The notes beneath the pieces were generated by a model that worked only from the letters and a program-made list of their open reading frames with translations, ran no database searches and was not told the DNA's origin. DNA of 33,009 nt from a virus. Below are positions 16,704-24,227 of this stretch, one piece after another (position 1 is the stretch's first letter; each line of letters starts with the position of its first letter). Location: positions 1-33,009 of IMG/VR virus record IMGVR_UViG_3300021432_000028. The stretch is one strand, 5' to 3'. The position numbers and the translations under genes were made by a program.

Positions 16704-17261
16704 CTACGACTCCGACCCCTGAGTCTTGACCGTCAGCCCCTCGCTGTACTGGTCCTGCAGCAGGCGAATGTTCTTCGCCGCCACCACGCCCGTGAGCTGC
16801 ACACGGACAATCTCAACCCCCCACTTCCATCCCTGCTTGCGACACGCCGCCGACAGCGCCTCGCTGGTCTTGTTGTGCACGATGTCGTCCCAGGTCGCTT
16901 CGCTCAGCTCGGTCCCGATCACGCCCATGCAGCAGTCCGAGATCGCGTCCTTCAGCGAGCTGATCTCCAAGAGCGACTTGTGCAGGTCGTTTATGCGCCA
17001 CGTGATCACGGCCTCAAACCCCGCGGTCCTGCCGTCCTTCGTGGTCGTGCTCATCGAGTGGATCCGCGCCGTGCGCGGCACCGTGTGCTCGGTGATGATG
17101 TGCTCGACCTTGAGCGGGATGATCCAATTGAAGCCCGGCTTCAGGTCGCGGTTGTAGATCCCCAGCCGCAGCACGAGGCCGCCCTCGTACGGGTGGACGA
17201 TGGTCCAGCACTGGAACAGCTCCCCGAACTGGGAGATGAACTCAAACAGCCGCTCAAACAC
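16704..17261 (-). CDS. SPFH / band-7 (stomatin-prohibitin-like) domain protein
   Basis: 185 aa. After a short N-terminal segment (FERLFEFISQFGELFQ), the SPFH core is visible: VHPYEGGLVLRLG, DLKPGFNWIIPL, a TVPRTARIHSMSTTTKDG region, AVITWRINDL, and a helix ending before GVEIVRVQLTGV. The final LLQDQYSEGLTVKTQ fits the start of a coiled coil but stops early, so it is shorter than typical bacterial HflC/stomatin proteins (280 aa or more). A clear N-terminal membrane helix is missing. SPFH proteins organise membrane microdomains and regulate membrane proteases. It is the last gene of the early operon and overlaps its neighbour by 8 nt. Confidence 0.75.
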   Translation of the reverse strand: MFERLFEFISQFGELFQCWTIVHPYEGGLVLRLGIYNRDLKPGFNWIIPLKVEHIITEHTVPRTARIHSMSTTTKDGRTAGFEAVITWRINDLHKSLLEISSLKDAISDCCMGVIGTELSEATWDDIVHNKTSEALSAACRKQGWKWGVEIVRVQLTGVVAAKNIRLLQDQYSEGLTVKTQGSES

Positions 17262-17733
17262 CGCAGCCGTCCACGCCGTGCATGATGCCGTGCGCTATGA
17301 CGACCGGGCTCATGTCGCCCGCGCGCATATTGAACAGGCGTTTGCCGCACTTGCAGTGCACCTGGATCACGTCATCAGGCGCCGGCTGGCTCGGGTCGCG
17401 GGCACCGGTGGCGGGACCGGCGGCTGCCTCCGCCTCTATGGCGAGCTGCAGCTCGGCGAGGACACGCCATGCCGCCTTCGCGAGGTGGTACGCGCCATCC
17501 GTGTCCTTCACCTCACCGCGGCCGTGGTCCATCATGTGCCGGATAGCGGTGTTGGTCTGGTCCATGGACTTGCCGCGCGCCCAATGCAATTTCTCGCCGG
17601 GGTTGTGCTGCTTGTTCCCCAGCACGCTCACGGCCGCTACGGCCGCGATAGCGTCAGGGAAGTACATCAGCACGCCGTCGAAGATCGGCACCGCTTTGCG
17701 GCCTTCGTAATCAACCCCAAATGTTTTACTCAT
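17254..17733 (-). CDS. dATP/dGTP diphosphohydrolase-domain protein (MazZ-like, DUF5664)
   Basis: 159 aa. The N-terminal 110 residues match the dATP/dGTP diphosphohydrolase N-terminal family (formerly DUF5664): GNKQHNPGEKLHWARGKSMD, then AIRHMMDHGRG and DTDGAYHLAKAAWRVLAELQ. Members are MazG-like all-alpha enzymes that hydrolyse dATP and dGTP to monophosphates. In some phages with 2-aminoadenine DNA this activity (MazZ) clears dATP and supplies dGMP. A C-terminal extension has a CKCGKRLF zinc-knuckle-like pair. It overlaps the upstream DUF4406 gene by 4 nt, so the two are probably co-translated. The family also occurs in phages with ordinary DNA. Confidence 0.75.
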   Translation of the reverse strand: MSKTFGVDYEGRKAVPIFDGVLMYFPDAIAAVAAVSVLGNKQHNPGEKLHWARGKSMDQTNTAIRHMMDHGRGEVKDTDGAYHLAKAAWRVLAELQLAIEAEAAAGPATGARDPSQPAPDDVIQVHCKCGKRLFNMRAGDMSPVVIAHGIMHGVDGCGV

Positions 17734-18134
17734 CGCGTGAACTCCTGGTGCAGGATGTCGGCCACCGTCCGCGTCGAGTACATGACCGGCGTGTCGATGT
17801 TGTCGTCCCAGCGCATGAAGCTAAACTTCTTCAGGAGGCCGAGCGTCGCCTCCAGCCTCGCGCCATCGGAATCCTCCCAACCGGGCAGGAAGATGATACC
17901 CGTGATCCCGCCGTCGGCGAGCACCTTCACGTCGCGCGACAGGAAGTCGCCCCACGTCTTCTTTGACTTTCGGTCCTCGACGGCGTCAAGCTCGGCCGGA
18001 GAGACAACGTCAAAGCCCTGTGCGCGCAACGACGTCGCCACCCGATTGAACATCGGGACGTTAGACTGCGGGAGACCAGACATCTTGCCTGAGAGGTACC
18101 ACTTCCCTTCGGTGTACCACCTAGTTATTTCCAT
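17730..18134 (-). CDS. DUF4406 (nucleoside 2-deoxyribosyltransferase-like) protein
   Basis: 134 aa from ATG at 18134, chosen because a perfect AGGAGG lies 6 nt upstream; longer in-frame extensions overlap other genes. The fold signature is clear: WYLSGKMSGLPQSNVPMFN at the N-terminus, RAQGFDVVSPAEL, then RDVKVLADGGITGIIFLPGW and SDGARLEATLG. The family resembles nucleoside 2-deoxyribosyltransferases, which exchange the base on deoxynucleosides; activity of DUF4406 members is mostly untested. Next to a dATP/dGTP diphosphohydrolase it suggests management of deoxynucleotides. Confidence 0.75.
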   Translation of the reverse strand: MEITRWYTEGKWYLSGKMSGLPQSNVPMFNRVATSLRAQGFDVVSPAELDAVEDRKSKKTWGDFLSRDVKVLADGGITGIIFLPGWEDSDGARLEATLGLLKKFSFMRWDDNIDTPVMYSTRTVADILHQEFTR

Positions 18135-18285
18135 ACAGATCCTCCTGTGCGGCGATAAGCCGCGACTGCACCACATCCAAAAGTACCTCAAGGAACTCCA
18201 CGTACTCGTGAAGCTCCAGGGCGTCCGCCTCCACATCGATGAAGTTCCCCACCGACTCCACGGCCTCATACGCTGCTTTACTCAT
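18121..18285 (-). CDS. small acidic helical protein
   Basis: 54 aa from ATG at 18285, preceded by GGAG about 8 nt upstream. It is acidic and helical (NFIDVEADALELHEYVEFLE, then LLDVVQSRLIAAQEDLYG), likely forming a helical hairpin. It overlaps the DUF4406 start by 14 nt. No family was recognised. A longer reading frame upstream is a shadow of the exonuclease gene. Confidence 0.6.
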   Translation of the reverse strand: MSKAAYEAVESVGNFIDVEADALELHEYVEFLEVLLDVVQSRLIAAQEDLYGNN

Positions 18286-18290
18286 AGTGA

Positions 18291-18992
18291 CTACTCCATC
18301 TCTCGTTTGTCGTAGGTCCCCAGCTTCGAGCGGTTCTGTATCCACTCTTGCTGCCGTATCCACAGCTTCTCTGTGGCCTTGATGTCCTGAATGTTGTATT
18401 TCTTCATCTCTACCCAGGCGGCGGGATTGTCCTTTAAGCACTCGACCCACAGCTCCATACCTGGGAACTTGCGGTGTTTGCTCTTGGGCGTATCGGTTAA
18501 CTTCTCTGCCAACCACGCCAGCTTGTGCGATGTGGCGGCGAATAGCCGACGCGACGCGAGCAGCGTATCCGAGATCCGCACCGGATCGTACGGTGGGAAT
18601 TTGTGGTACACTAACCGCCAGTTGATTTTCTTGACATCAAAACGGTTCCCGTTTTGTGCGATAACGTTTCTGGCCTTGTTCATCAGCGCCCACAGCCCCG
18701 GCATCAGGATACTGTCGTCGCGGACCTTGTCAACGCCGCGCCCGCCCGTATCCTGATAGAACACCTCGGGCTTGCCGACCCACTTCGCGGCGTAGCTCAG
18801 GATGCACCAGTCCTCAACGATACCGTCGGGGATGTTTACATTCTGTTTGAACGTACCCCATGTATACGACAGGATAGGGGCCGTCTCGATGTCGATGACA
18901 AGATCCCCTGGGAGTATTACCGGGCGCTTGAGGGGTGGGCGCGTTGCCTCGCCCAACCCTTCAGCGCCGCCCTTGCGTTTAGCCGGTCTCAT
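18291..18992 (-). CDS. DEDD-type 3'-5' exonuclease (RNase H-like fold)
   Basis: 233 aa. After a basic 30-residue N-terminus, the three exonuclease motifs appear in order: LVIDIETAPI (Exo I, D and E), VIAQNGNRFDVKKINW (Exo II, N...FD), and KKYNIQDIKATEKLW (Exo III, Y...D). It would degrade single strands 3'-5' during replication or recombination. The phage polymerase has its own intact proofreading motifs, so this is an additional nuclease. It overlaps the upstream gene by 4 nt. Confidence 0.75.
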   Translation of the reverse strand: MRPAKRKGGAEGLGEATRPPLKRPVILPGDLVIDIETAPILSYTWGTFKQNVNIPDGIVEDWCILSYAAKWVGKPEVFYQDTGGRGVDKVRDDSILMPGLWALMNKARNVIAQNGNRFDVKKINWRLVYHKFPPYDPVRISDTLLASRRLFAATSHKLAWLAEKLTDTPKSKHRKFPGMELWVECLKDNPAAWVEMKKYNIQDIKATEKLWIRQQEWIQNRSKLGTYDKREME

Positions 18993-19585
18993 TTCTGCAC
19001 CTCGAACTTCTTCAGCTCATAACGCCCGTAGCGGGGGCGGTAGTCGCCTATTCCTACGAAGTTACCGCCGTTGGTGATCCACGTCTTCAGCATGGCCGGC
19101 GCGACCATCTCTTCCAAGATCGATACTTGAAAGCTGGTAGACCAGCCCTTGAAGAACGGGCGCACGCGCATCACCTTCGCCTGACCCACAACCACCGCGA
19201 GCCGCAGCTGGTGCTCCTCGCTGTCAAGGATCTGCGCGACGGTCATCGGGCCGCCGTCGTAGGCGAGGACGCCGTCCGTGTCCACGAACATGCCCGCAAG
19301 CGCCTGCTTGCCCTCTTTGGTCTTACGCGCGCCCTCGGAGATGTGCGCCTCCAGCACGCGCGTCGGGATGATCACGCGCTTCTTCGCGTCGAGGTAGAGG
19401 CCGGCCTCGCACTCGATGCGGCCCATCTCCAAGATGCCCTCGTCGGTCTTCTTGCGCTGCTTGTCGGAGGTGACCTCCTTCAGCATCTTCGCGAACTTGT
19501 TCAGCGGGTCCGACGTCTGCCCGTTGTGCATGATCAGCTGATCGCCCGCGATCTCGACCTTAACTTTCAAATAACCGGTACTCAT
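18989..19585 (-). CDS. conserved-looking replication-region protein, function unknown (possible RAMP-like fold)
   Basis: 198 aa with AGGAGAG before the ATG. The N-terminus (VEIAGDQLIMHNGQTSDPLN) is followed by a Lys-rich helix (EVTSDKQRKKTDE). Then come an IPTRVLEAHISEGARKTKEG helix, a KVMRVRPFFKGWSTSFQV strand region and a final GIGDYRPRYGRYELKKF. The late Gly-rich RPxxGR turn after beta strands recalls RAMP/Cas7-type proteins, but this is only a pattern impression. It sits in the early operon between the helicase and the exonuclease, directly downstream of the five-base repeat array. No confirmed family. Confidence 0.5.
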   Translation of the reverse strand: MSTGYLKVKVEIAGDQLIMHNGQTSDPLNKFAKMLKEVTSDKQRKKTDEGILEMGRIECEAGLYLDAKKRVIIPTRVLEAHISEGARKTKEGKQALAGMFVDTDGVLAYDGGPMTVAQILDSEEHQLRLAVVVGQAKVMRVRPFFKGWSTSFQVSILEEMVAPAMLKTWITNGGNFVGIGDYRPRYGRYELKKFEVQK

Positions 19586-19621
19586 GTCGCTCTCCTAGTC
19601 AGTTTGTGTGAATCAACCATG

Positions 19622-19866
19622 AAATCCTCGCCCGGCCAAACCTAGCCTTGCCGCGCCTTGCCACGCCAGAAGATCCTTGCCACGCCCAGCCACGCTAGGA
19701 AATCCCTGCCGAGCCTCGCCGAGCCCTGCCGCGCCGCGCCGCGCCTTGCCCTGCCGTGATGTCCACGCCTTACCCTGCCCTGCCCAACCCTACCGCGCCG
19801 CGCCGTGATATCCTCGCCTAACCTCACCTTGCCCCGCCTCGCCTCGCCTCGCCACGATGTCCCTGC
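19622..19866 (-). repeat. array of five-base GG-starting repeats with phase-shifting spacers
   Basis: On the - strand the sequence runs in five-base steps beginning GG (such as GGCAA, GGCGA, GGCGC, GGTTA) for about 245 nt between the helicase stop and the next ribosome site. It is interrupted by AT-rich spacers of the type GGAYATC / GGATTTC. Spacer positions (at 19624, 19673, 19702, 19761, 19810 and 19859) are 49, 29, 59, 49 and 49 nt apart, always a multiple of ten minus one, so each spacer shifts the five-base phase by one base. No gene is credible in it. It would be transcribed in the early mRNA as a G-rich leader with many AAGG/GAGG sequences. Confidence 0.8.
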
Positions 19867-21279
19867 CTAGCCATTGTCTATTCTCCTCGCTCGCGCGCTC
19901 TTGAGGGCCTGTTCAACGGTTATCTTTCGGAAGTTGGATTGCACCACCTCCGACTCCATCGTGCCCTGGGCGTATGCGTACCACACGCGGACAACTTGCT
20001 TTTTCCCGGCCTGGGCCTGCCGCGCTGGGCCGACCCGGTCAATAAACTGCTGCCACAGCTCGGCGTTCCAAGTGTAGCCATAGAGCATCACGTCGCGGCA
20101 CGGCATGTGGAGGTTGAGGCCGTGGGCGCTCTGCTCGTGGAGCAGCAGCACGCGAATCTTTTTCGAGTTCCAGTCGTCCTCGTCCTTCTGGCCGTTATAG
20201 ATCCGCGCCTTGATGCCGCGCTTCTTCAGGTGCTCCATGATCCTGGGCGCGTCGAACTTGAACCAGTACCCCAGGAGCAGCGGCTGCGGCTCGATCTGGT
20301 CCAGCACGTCGTCAAGGGTCTCCAGGCGCGCGTCGTGGACCCAGTGCGGCATCTGGTTGTCATCGTAGATGCTGCCGGCGCACAGCTGCAGCAGTTTGCT
20401 CGACTTGATCGCGGCGGTTCCGGCCTCTATCTGTTTGTCGTCAATCTCAAGGAAGAAGTCGCGCTCCATGTCAGAGTAGCGGGCCTTCGCCTCGGGCGGC
20501 AGCTCGAACGGCACCGGTATGATCTGCGGCTTCTCTATCGGCAGCCAATCCTCCGCGCGGAACGCGATCAGCCGGTCCGCCACCTTCTCGTGGATGGTCT
20601 CGTCAGCGCGGTGCTGCAAGCTGATCCGCCTCGTGTACCGGTCCTCCAACAAGTATGCTTCGGAAAACGCTGTGTACGATCTCTTCAGTCTCTCGCCGAA
20701 GTCGATGAACCACATCTGCCCCCACAAGTCTTGAAGTCCATTCGGCGTCGGTGTACCAGTCAAATTCCACCAGCGTTCCGTAAACTTCGCGATAGACGAC
20801 AAGGCTTGCGCCCGCTCGGTACCACCGTGCAGACGGAAGCCCTTCAGCCTCGAACTCTCGTCGGCGACCACAATCCGATACGGCCACGTGCCCGAACGGA
20901 AGAACGATACGAGCCACGGCACCAATTCGTAGTTCACGATGTAGATGTCGGCGCGCATCCTCGCCAAGATGGACGCGCGCTCGCTCGGGCTCCCCGTAAT
21001 TCGTTGCACACTCAGTCCATGAAACGTCTGCCACTTGTCACGCTCCCCGGTCCACACCACGTCGGCGACGCGCTTGGGCGCGAGCACGAGGGCGGGAAAG
21101 TAGTTCGAGCCGAGTAACTTCAAGAGGTCCAAAGCCAATAAAACCGTACCGGTCTTCCCCAGCCCTGGGTCGGCCACGAGCATACACCTCGGGTGCTCGA
21201 TCAAGTATTCCGCGCCGATCAGTTGATATGGTCGCGGCGCGAAGGGCGTACTCGATGACCCACTCGATCTCAAGATCAT
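19867..21279 (-). CDS. SNF2/superfamily 2 DNA helicase
   Basis: 470 aa, ATG at 21279. Q-like motif PFAPRPYQLIGAEYL, Walker A DPGLGKT (Lys 42), motif II VADESS, motif III LTGTPTPNG, and a C-terminal RecA domain with HEQSAHGLNLHMPCRDVMLYG and QQFIDRVGPARQAQ (motifs V and VI). Phage SNF2-type helicases of this layout accompany family A polymerases, DUF2800 and DUF2815 proteins in a common replication module. Its 5' end overlaps the VRR-NUC ORF by 242 nt in another frame. The five-base repeat array begins right after the stop. Confidence 0.85.
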   Translation of the reverse strand: MILRSSGSSSTPFAPRPYQLIGAEYLIEHPRCMLVADPGLGKTGTVLLALDLLKLLGSNYFPALVLAPKRVADVVWTGERDKWQTFHGLSVQRITGSPSERASILARMRADIYIVNYELVPWLVSFFRSGTWPYRIVVADESSRLKGFRLHGGTERAQALSSIAKFTERWWNLTGTPTPNGLQDLWGQMWFIDFGERLKRSYTAFSEAYLLEDRYTRRISLQHRADETIHEKVADRLIAFRAEDWLPIEKPQIIPVPFELPPEAKARYSDMERDFFLEIDDKQIEAGTAAIKSSKLLQLCAGSIYDDNQMPHWVHDARLETLDDVLDQIEPQPLLLGYWFKFDAPRIMEHLKKRGIKARIYNGQKDEDDWNSKKIRVLLLHEQSAHGLNLHMPCRDVMLYGYTWNAELWQQFIDRVGPARQAQAGKKQVVRVWYAYAQGTMESEVVQSNFRKITVEQALKSARARRIDNG

Positions 21280-21517
21280 CGCGCGCCACCCACACGTCGA
21301 GCCCGCGGTCCCGCCAGTACTTGTGCCTTCGTAGCTGGTGAGGTTCGGGATCGGCGTCCGGCGCCCATTTGGTCTCTACCATGCAATGGTAGCCCCATGG
21401 GAACGACAGCACGCAGTCCGGCTCCCCACGTAAGGCACCTCGATAGATTTCGCACGCGCCGCCTACCTGCTCAGTCCGCCACTTCAATCGATTTCGAACC
21501 GGTGTCTCCCGCCTCAT
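21038..21517 (-). CDS. VRR-NUC domain nuclease
   Basis: 159 aa. The nuclease core is in the first 90 residues: a helix ending RTEQVGGACEIYRGALRGEPD (here with an acidic Asp), then CMVETKWAPDADPEPHQLRR with the E-x-K catalytic pair, then RDRGLDVWVARDD. The Q/R-HxxW-type ending matches VRR-NUC proteins, which act as structure-specific nucleases. Residues after about 95 overlap the helicase start and read like an out-of-frame shadow, so the functional protein may have lost its normal stop. It overlaps the upstream gene by 47 nt. Confidence 0.75.
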   Translation of the reverse strand: MRRETPVRNRLKWRTEQVGGACEIYRGALRGEPDCVLSFPWGYHCMVETKWAPDADPEPHQLRRHKYWRDRGLDVWVARDDLEIEWVIEYALRAATISTDRRGILDRAPEVYARGRPRAGEDRYGFIGFGPLEVTRLELLSRPRARAQARRRRGVDRGA

Positions 21518-21800
21518 GCTTCACCACCTGTAGCCGTACCCCGGCAACCATCTGGCCGAACGTCTTCGACGCTATGATAAACATCTCAGCCTCGTTCCGA
21601 TCATAGAACGTGCAGACCCACACGTCGTTCCCGTCCTTGCTGTCCGCGTCGCACCCGAACACGCCGCTGAACATCACCGGCACGCCGATGGGATGTTTAT
21701 ATTCCATTGGCCGGATGATCAGGGTGCGCGGCATGACGCCGACGGTCGGTACCGTAGCGGCCTGCTCGGCCGCGAAGTCTGTCTTATCTTTCTCGCTCAC
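21471..21800 (-). CDS. hypothetical early protein
   Basis: 109 aa from GTG at 21800, preceded by GAGG 7 nt upstream and overlapping the previous stop (GTGA). A flexible N-terminus is followed by a compact domain with MPRTLIIRPMEYKHPIGVPV, VFGCDADSKDG and FYDRNEAEMFIIASKTFGQM. No membrane segment and no known catalytic motif. It lies between the polymerase and the VRR-NUC nuclease, so a replication-associated role is possible, but nothing more can be said. Confidence 0.55.
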   Translation of the reverse strand: MSEKDKTDFAAEQAATVPTVGVMPRTLIIRPMEYKHPIGVPVMFSGVFGCDADSKDGNDVWVCTFYDRNEAEMFIIASKTFGQMVAGVRLQVVKHEAGDTGSKSIEVAD

Positions 21801-21946
21801 TGTACACCTCGTAGTACTAACATCGATCCAACATCCGCGAGCGCGCAGCCGGCAAAGAGCACAGCGAACGGCCAACGGCCCGTATAAATGAATCCGCCGG
21901 CGCACACCACGTTCAGCAGCGCCTTGGCGCCAACTACCCAGATCAT
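21797..21946 (-). CDS. small membrane protein (49 aa)
   Basis: ATG at 21946 follows directly on a TGATG overlap with a mini-ORF and precedes a GTGA overlap with the next gene. Two hydrophobic segments are visible: MIWVVGAKALLNVVCAGGFI and PFAVLFAGCALADVGSMLV, the latter resembling a FAGYALANVG motif I recall from small phage membrane proteins. It would sit in the inner membrane. The function is unknown. Confidence 0.65.
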   Translation of the reverse strand: MIWVVGAKALLNVVCAGGFIYTGRWPFAVLFAGCALADVGSMLVLRGVQ

Positions 21947-22005
21947 CACTCGCACCGCCAGCGCTCTCGCCCGGTTAGTGGTCGGTCAGGTAGTACACGC
22001 TTCAT
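21946..22005 (-). CDS. possible 19-aa coupling ORF
   Basis: A 19-codon frame whose ATG overlaps the polymerase stop (ATGA) and whose TGA overlaps the ATG of the small membrane protein (TGATG). It could be translated simply by coupling and serve to carry ribosomes from the polymerase to the next gene. The encoded peptide is Arg-rich with no recognisable feature. Low confidence as a functional product. Confidence 0.3.
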   Translation of the reverse strand: MKRVLPDRPLTGRERWRCE

Positions 22006-24227
22006 CGTTTTCCGAACCTCTCGTGAACCCACGAGTCCACAGCTATAGGCAAGTCTGATGCCCACGCCGGCCGCGTCGTCATCACCTTCACCAACCGCTC
22101 TTTTGAGTAAGAGCCTTTGGGCACGTCGAGGCATACCTCGTCATGGACGTGAAGCGCTATGGCAGTCCGCTCGTGGAGCGGCAACGTATCGAGGTACGCC
22201 TTGATCGCCGGCACGGTGAGTGTGTCCGCGTGTAGGCGCCGCATAGCGGCTCTGAGTACGTCCGCGGCAATGGCTTGAACCATGTTTTCCACGAACAGGC
22301 CGCTCCACGCTCTCTCGCGTCGCCAGCCACGCCCGCGTGCGGTCGCATAGGTCATGTACGAACTTGTCCACGGCTCACCTCCGTCGGGGTCAATGATCGA
22401 CTCGGTCTTCAGCTCCGGGTTCGCGTACAGCAACCTGCGCCCGCTCGGCAGCTCGATCACGAGGAACGTGCCCGTGCAGAAGATCTTGCACCGGCCGACG
22501 TTGTAGACCGCGTCGTCCGGGGACATGATGGCGTTCTTCACCGCGACGTCCACGTCCTTGCGCAGCCGGTCGATGGCGGCGTTGGTCGTGCGGTACGCCT
22601 GCTTCAGGACGTCGCACGCCATGTACACGACCCGCTCCAGCCCGAAGTCCTCGCCCCGCAGGAACGCCCGCCGCCACGCCTTCTCCGCCTTCCACAGCTG
22701 CTCCGGCGTCGCCGTCGGCAGCACCAGATCCGCGAGCGGGTCGAGGCCGAGCTGGTACGTGATCGCCATGTTGACCAGCGCGCTCACGCCGCCGCCGAAC
22801 CCGAACGCCAGGATCATCACCTTGCCCATCTGGCGCTCGGTCTCGTTCACGTCCTTCGGGTCCTTGCCCAGGATCTTCCCGGCAAGGATGCAGTAGACGT
22901 CCTTGGCCGGGTCCCCGTGGGAGGCGAACGACGCCTCGAACTGCGCGAGCTGCGCGGTCTCGCCGGCGATCCAGGCCGTGACCACCGACTCGATGTTCTT
23001 GAAGTCGCCCGCCATCAGCTGGCCGGCCTTCGAGATGATCACGTGCCGCATCGCGAGCGAGCACGCCTCGTACGGGCCGCCGTAGATCAGGGGCTCGTTC
23101 AGTGCGGCGTTGGAGTAGATGCCGGGGATGATGACATCATCGATATATGCTGCCTTAACTGGCTGCAGCTCAATCCGTCCCGCATGTGCGTGAGTGTCGG
23201 GTCGTCGGACACGGAGAGTCGGGCGAGCCATGTTATGCGGCTGGAACCCGCGCCCGCTGTGACGGCCCGTACGCCCCGCACCGTTCCACCGGCACCAATG
23301 GCGGATGCAGTCTTCGGGGCCAACCAGACCCAGTCCCCGCTTGTACTTCGAACCAGCACTTCGACCGGCTTCGAGTCGCTGTTCGAGAAGCAGTCGAGTA
23401 GTTGGGTCAAGGTCGTCATGCTCTAACCATTCCGTAACTTCAGAGGCGCGCAGCGACTCGATGTTGATCTTGCTGTGCTCTCGGAGCCACTGGAGGAGTC
23501 GGTCACGCTGAGTAGCAGCGTGCACGGCCCCGCCGGTCGCGCCTGATATTTTAAGGTCGCTCTCAATCTTCGCTCGGCTAAGAAATCCGACAGCTGCTTT
23601 CGCGAGCGGCTTATCGAAGCCGAATCCCCGGCCGTTAACGAGCTGATCCAGCCACCAGTCGCGCAGAGTGTCATCCCGATAGTTCGAAGTCGGGAGGGCT
23701 CTATCGATGGCCCGTAGAGTTTCAGTGTCGCGAAGTGCGTACTCACAAAACTTCTTCCAATCATCGGGACGCTCCCAGGGTTCAATGAACTTGTCACTAG
23801 CGCGCTGCGGGATGCAGAACGTGTCGATCAGCTTGTAGTCATCACCGGTCAGCTTGCGCAGGTGCTCCGGCAGGTTGCATACGGCGCCCAGCGACTCCAG
23901 CGAGCCGGGCAGCGCGTGTGCGTTCGCCTTCGCCATCGTGCACTGAAAACGTTCCACCGGAACATTGATATTCAAACACCGTAGTAAAATCAATCTATCA
24001 AACGCTGAATTATGCGCCACCAGCACTACTTCTGGATCTTGCGTCGCCGCCCAGAAATCCTCTGGGGGTATCGTATCTTTCCATGGCTCCCAGATCTTCG
24101 CTGGGCCCTCCTCGAAGGCGTAGGTAACTATGAGGCATTCGGCATTTCGAGTGTACAGGTCCGTGCCGTCGGATATATCGACACGACTTCTCGTCTCAGT
24201 ATCAACGAAGAGACGTCTAACGGCCAC
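22002..24227 (-). CDS. family A DNA polymerase with 3'-5' proofreading domain
   Basis: 741 aa, GTG start with GGAG 9 nt upstream. Exonuclease motifs are intact: FVDTETRS (D9, E11), LVAHNSAFDRLI, and YALRDTETL. Polymerase motif A is GDFKNIES (Asp about residue 408), motif B RQMGKVMILAFGFGGG and motif C HVHDEV (about residue 694). Position +8 of motif B is Leu and +12 is Phe, instead of the Phe and Tyr of E. coli Pol I; this fits the phage subgroup that travels with DUF2800/DUF2815 proteins. It replicates the phage genome. There is no 5'-3' nuclease domain. Confidence 0.9.
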   Translation of the reverse strand: MAVRRLFVDTETRSRVDISDGTDLYTRNAECLIVTYAFEEGPAKIWEPWKDTIPPEDFWAATQDPEVVLVAHNSAFDRLILLRCLNINVPVERFQCTMAKANAHALPGSLESLGAVCNLPEHLRKLTGDDYKLIDTFCIPQRASDKFIEPWERPDDWKKFCEYALRDTETLRAIDRALPTSNYRDDTLRDWWLDQLVNGRGFGFDKPLAKAAVGFLSRAKIESDLKISGATGGAVHAATQRDRLLQWLREHSKINIESLRASEVTEWLEHDDLDPTTRLLLEQRLEAGRSAGSKYKRGLGLVGPEDCIRHWCRWNGAGRTGRHSGRGFQPHNMARPTLRVRRPDTHAHAGRIELQPVKAAYIDDVIIPGIYSNAALNEPLIYGGPYEACSLAMRHVIISKAGQLMAGDFKNIESVVTAWIAGETAQLAQFEASFASHGDPAKDVYCILAGKILGKDPKDVNETERQMGKVMILAFGFGGGVSALVNMAITYQLGLDPLADLVLPTATPEQLWKAEKAWRRAFLRGEDFGLERVVYMACDVLKQAYRTTNAAIDRLRKDVDVAVKNAIMSPDDAVYNVGRCKIFCTGTFLVIELPSGRRLLYANPELKTESIIDPDGGEPWTSSYMTYATARGRGWRRERAWSGLFVENMVQAIAADVLRAAMRRLHADTLTVPAIKAYLDTLPLHERTAIALHVHDEVCLDVPKGSYSKERLVKVMTTRPAWASDLPIAVDSWVHERFGKR

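Noticed and set aside
17200-18315. 371-aa + strand ORF opposite the SPFH, diphosphohydrolase and DUF4406 genes
   Set aside because: All three - strand proteins under it are recognisable families; the + frame has no known motif.
19642-19827. 61-aa Arg/Gly-rich ORF on the - strand inside the five-base repeats
   Set aside because: It follows from the repeat composition (few stops in GGNNN steps); it has no distinct ribosome site and reads as low-complexity sequence.
21490-21515. GGTTCGAAATC T-loop-like sequence on the - strand
   Set aside because: No acceptor or D-arm pairing around it; it lies in the start of the VRR-NUC coding sequence.
23099-23419. 106-aa - strand ORF inside the polymerase gene, considered as sign of a frameshift in the polymerase
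   Set aside because: The polymerase frame stays coherent through the same region (GAGRTGRHSGRGFQPHN and following), so the other frame is a shadow.
22275-23426. 383-aa + strand ORF opposite the DNA polymerase
   Set aside because: Antisense shadow (Val/Leu/Arg/His-rich) of conserved polymerase motifs.
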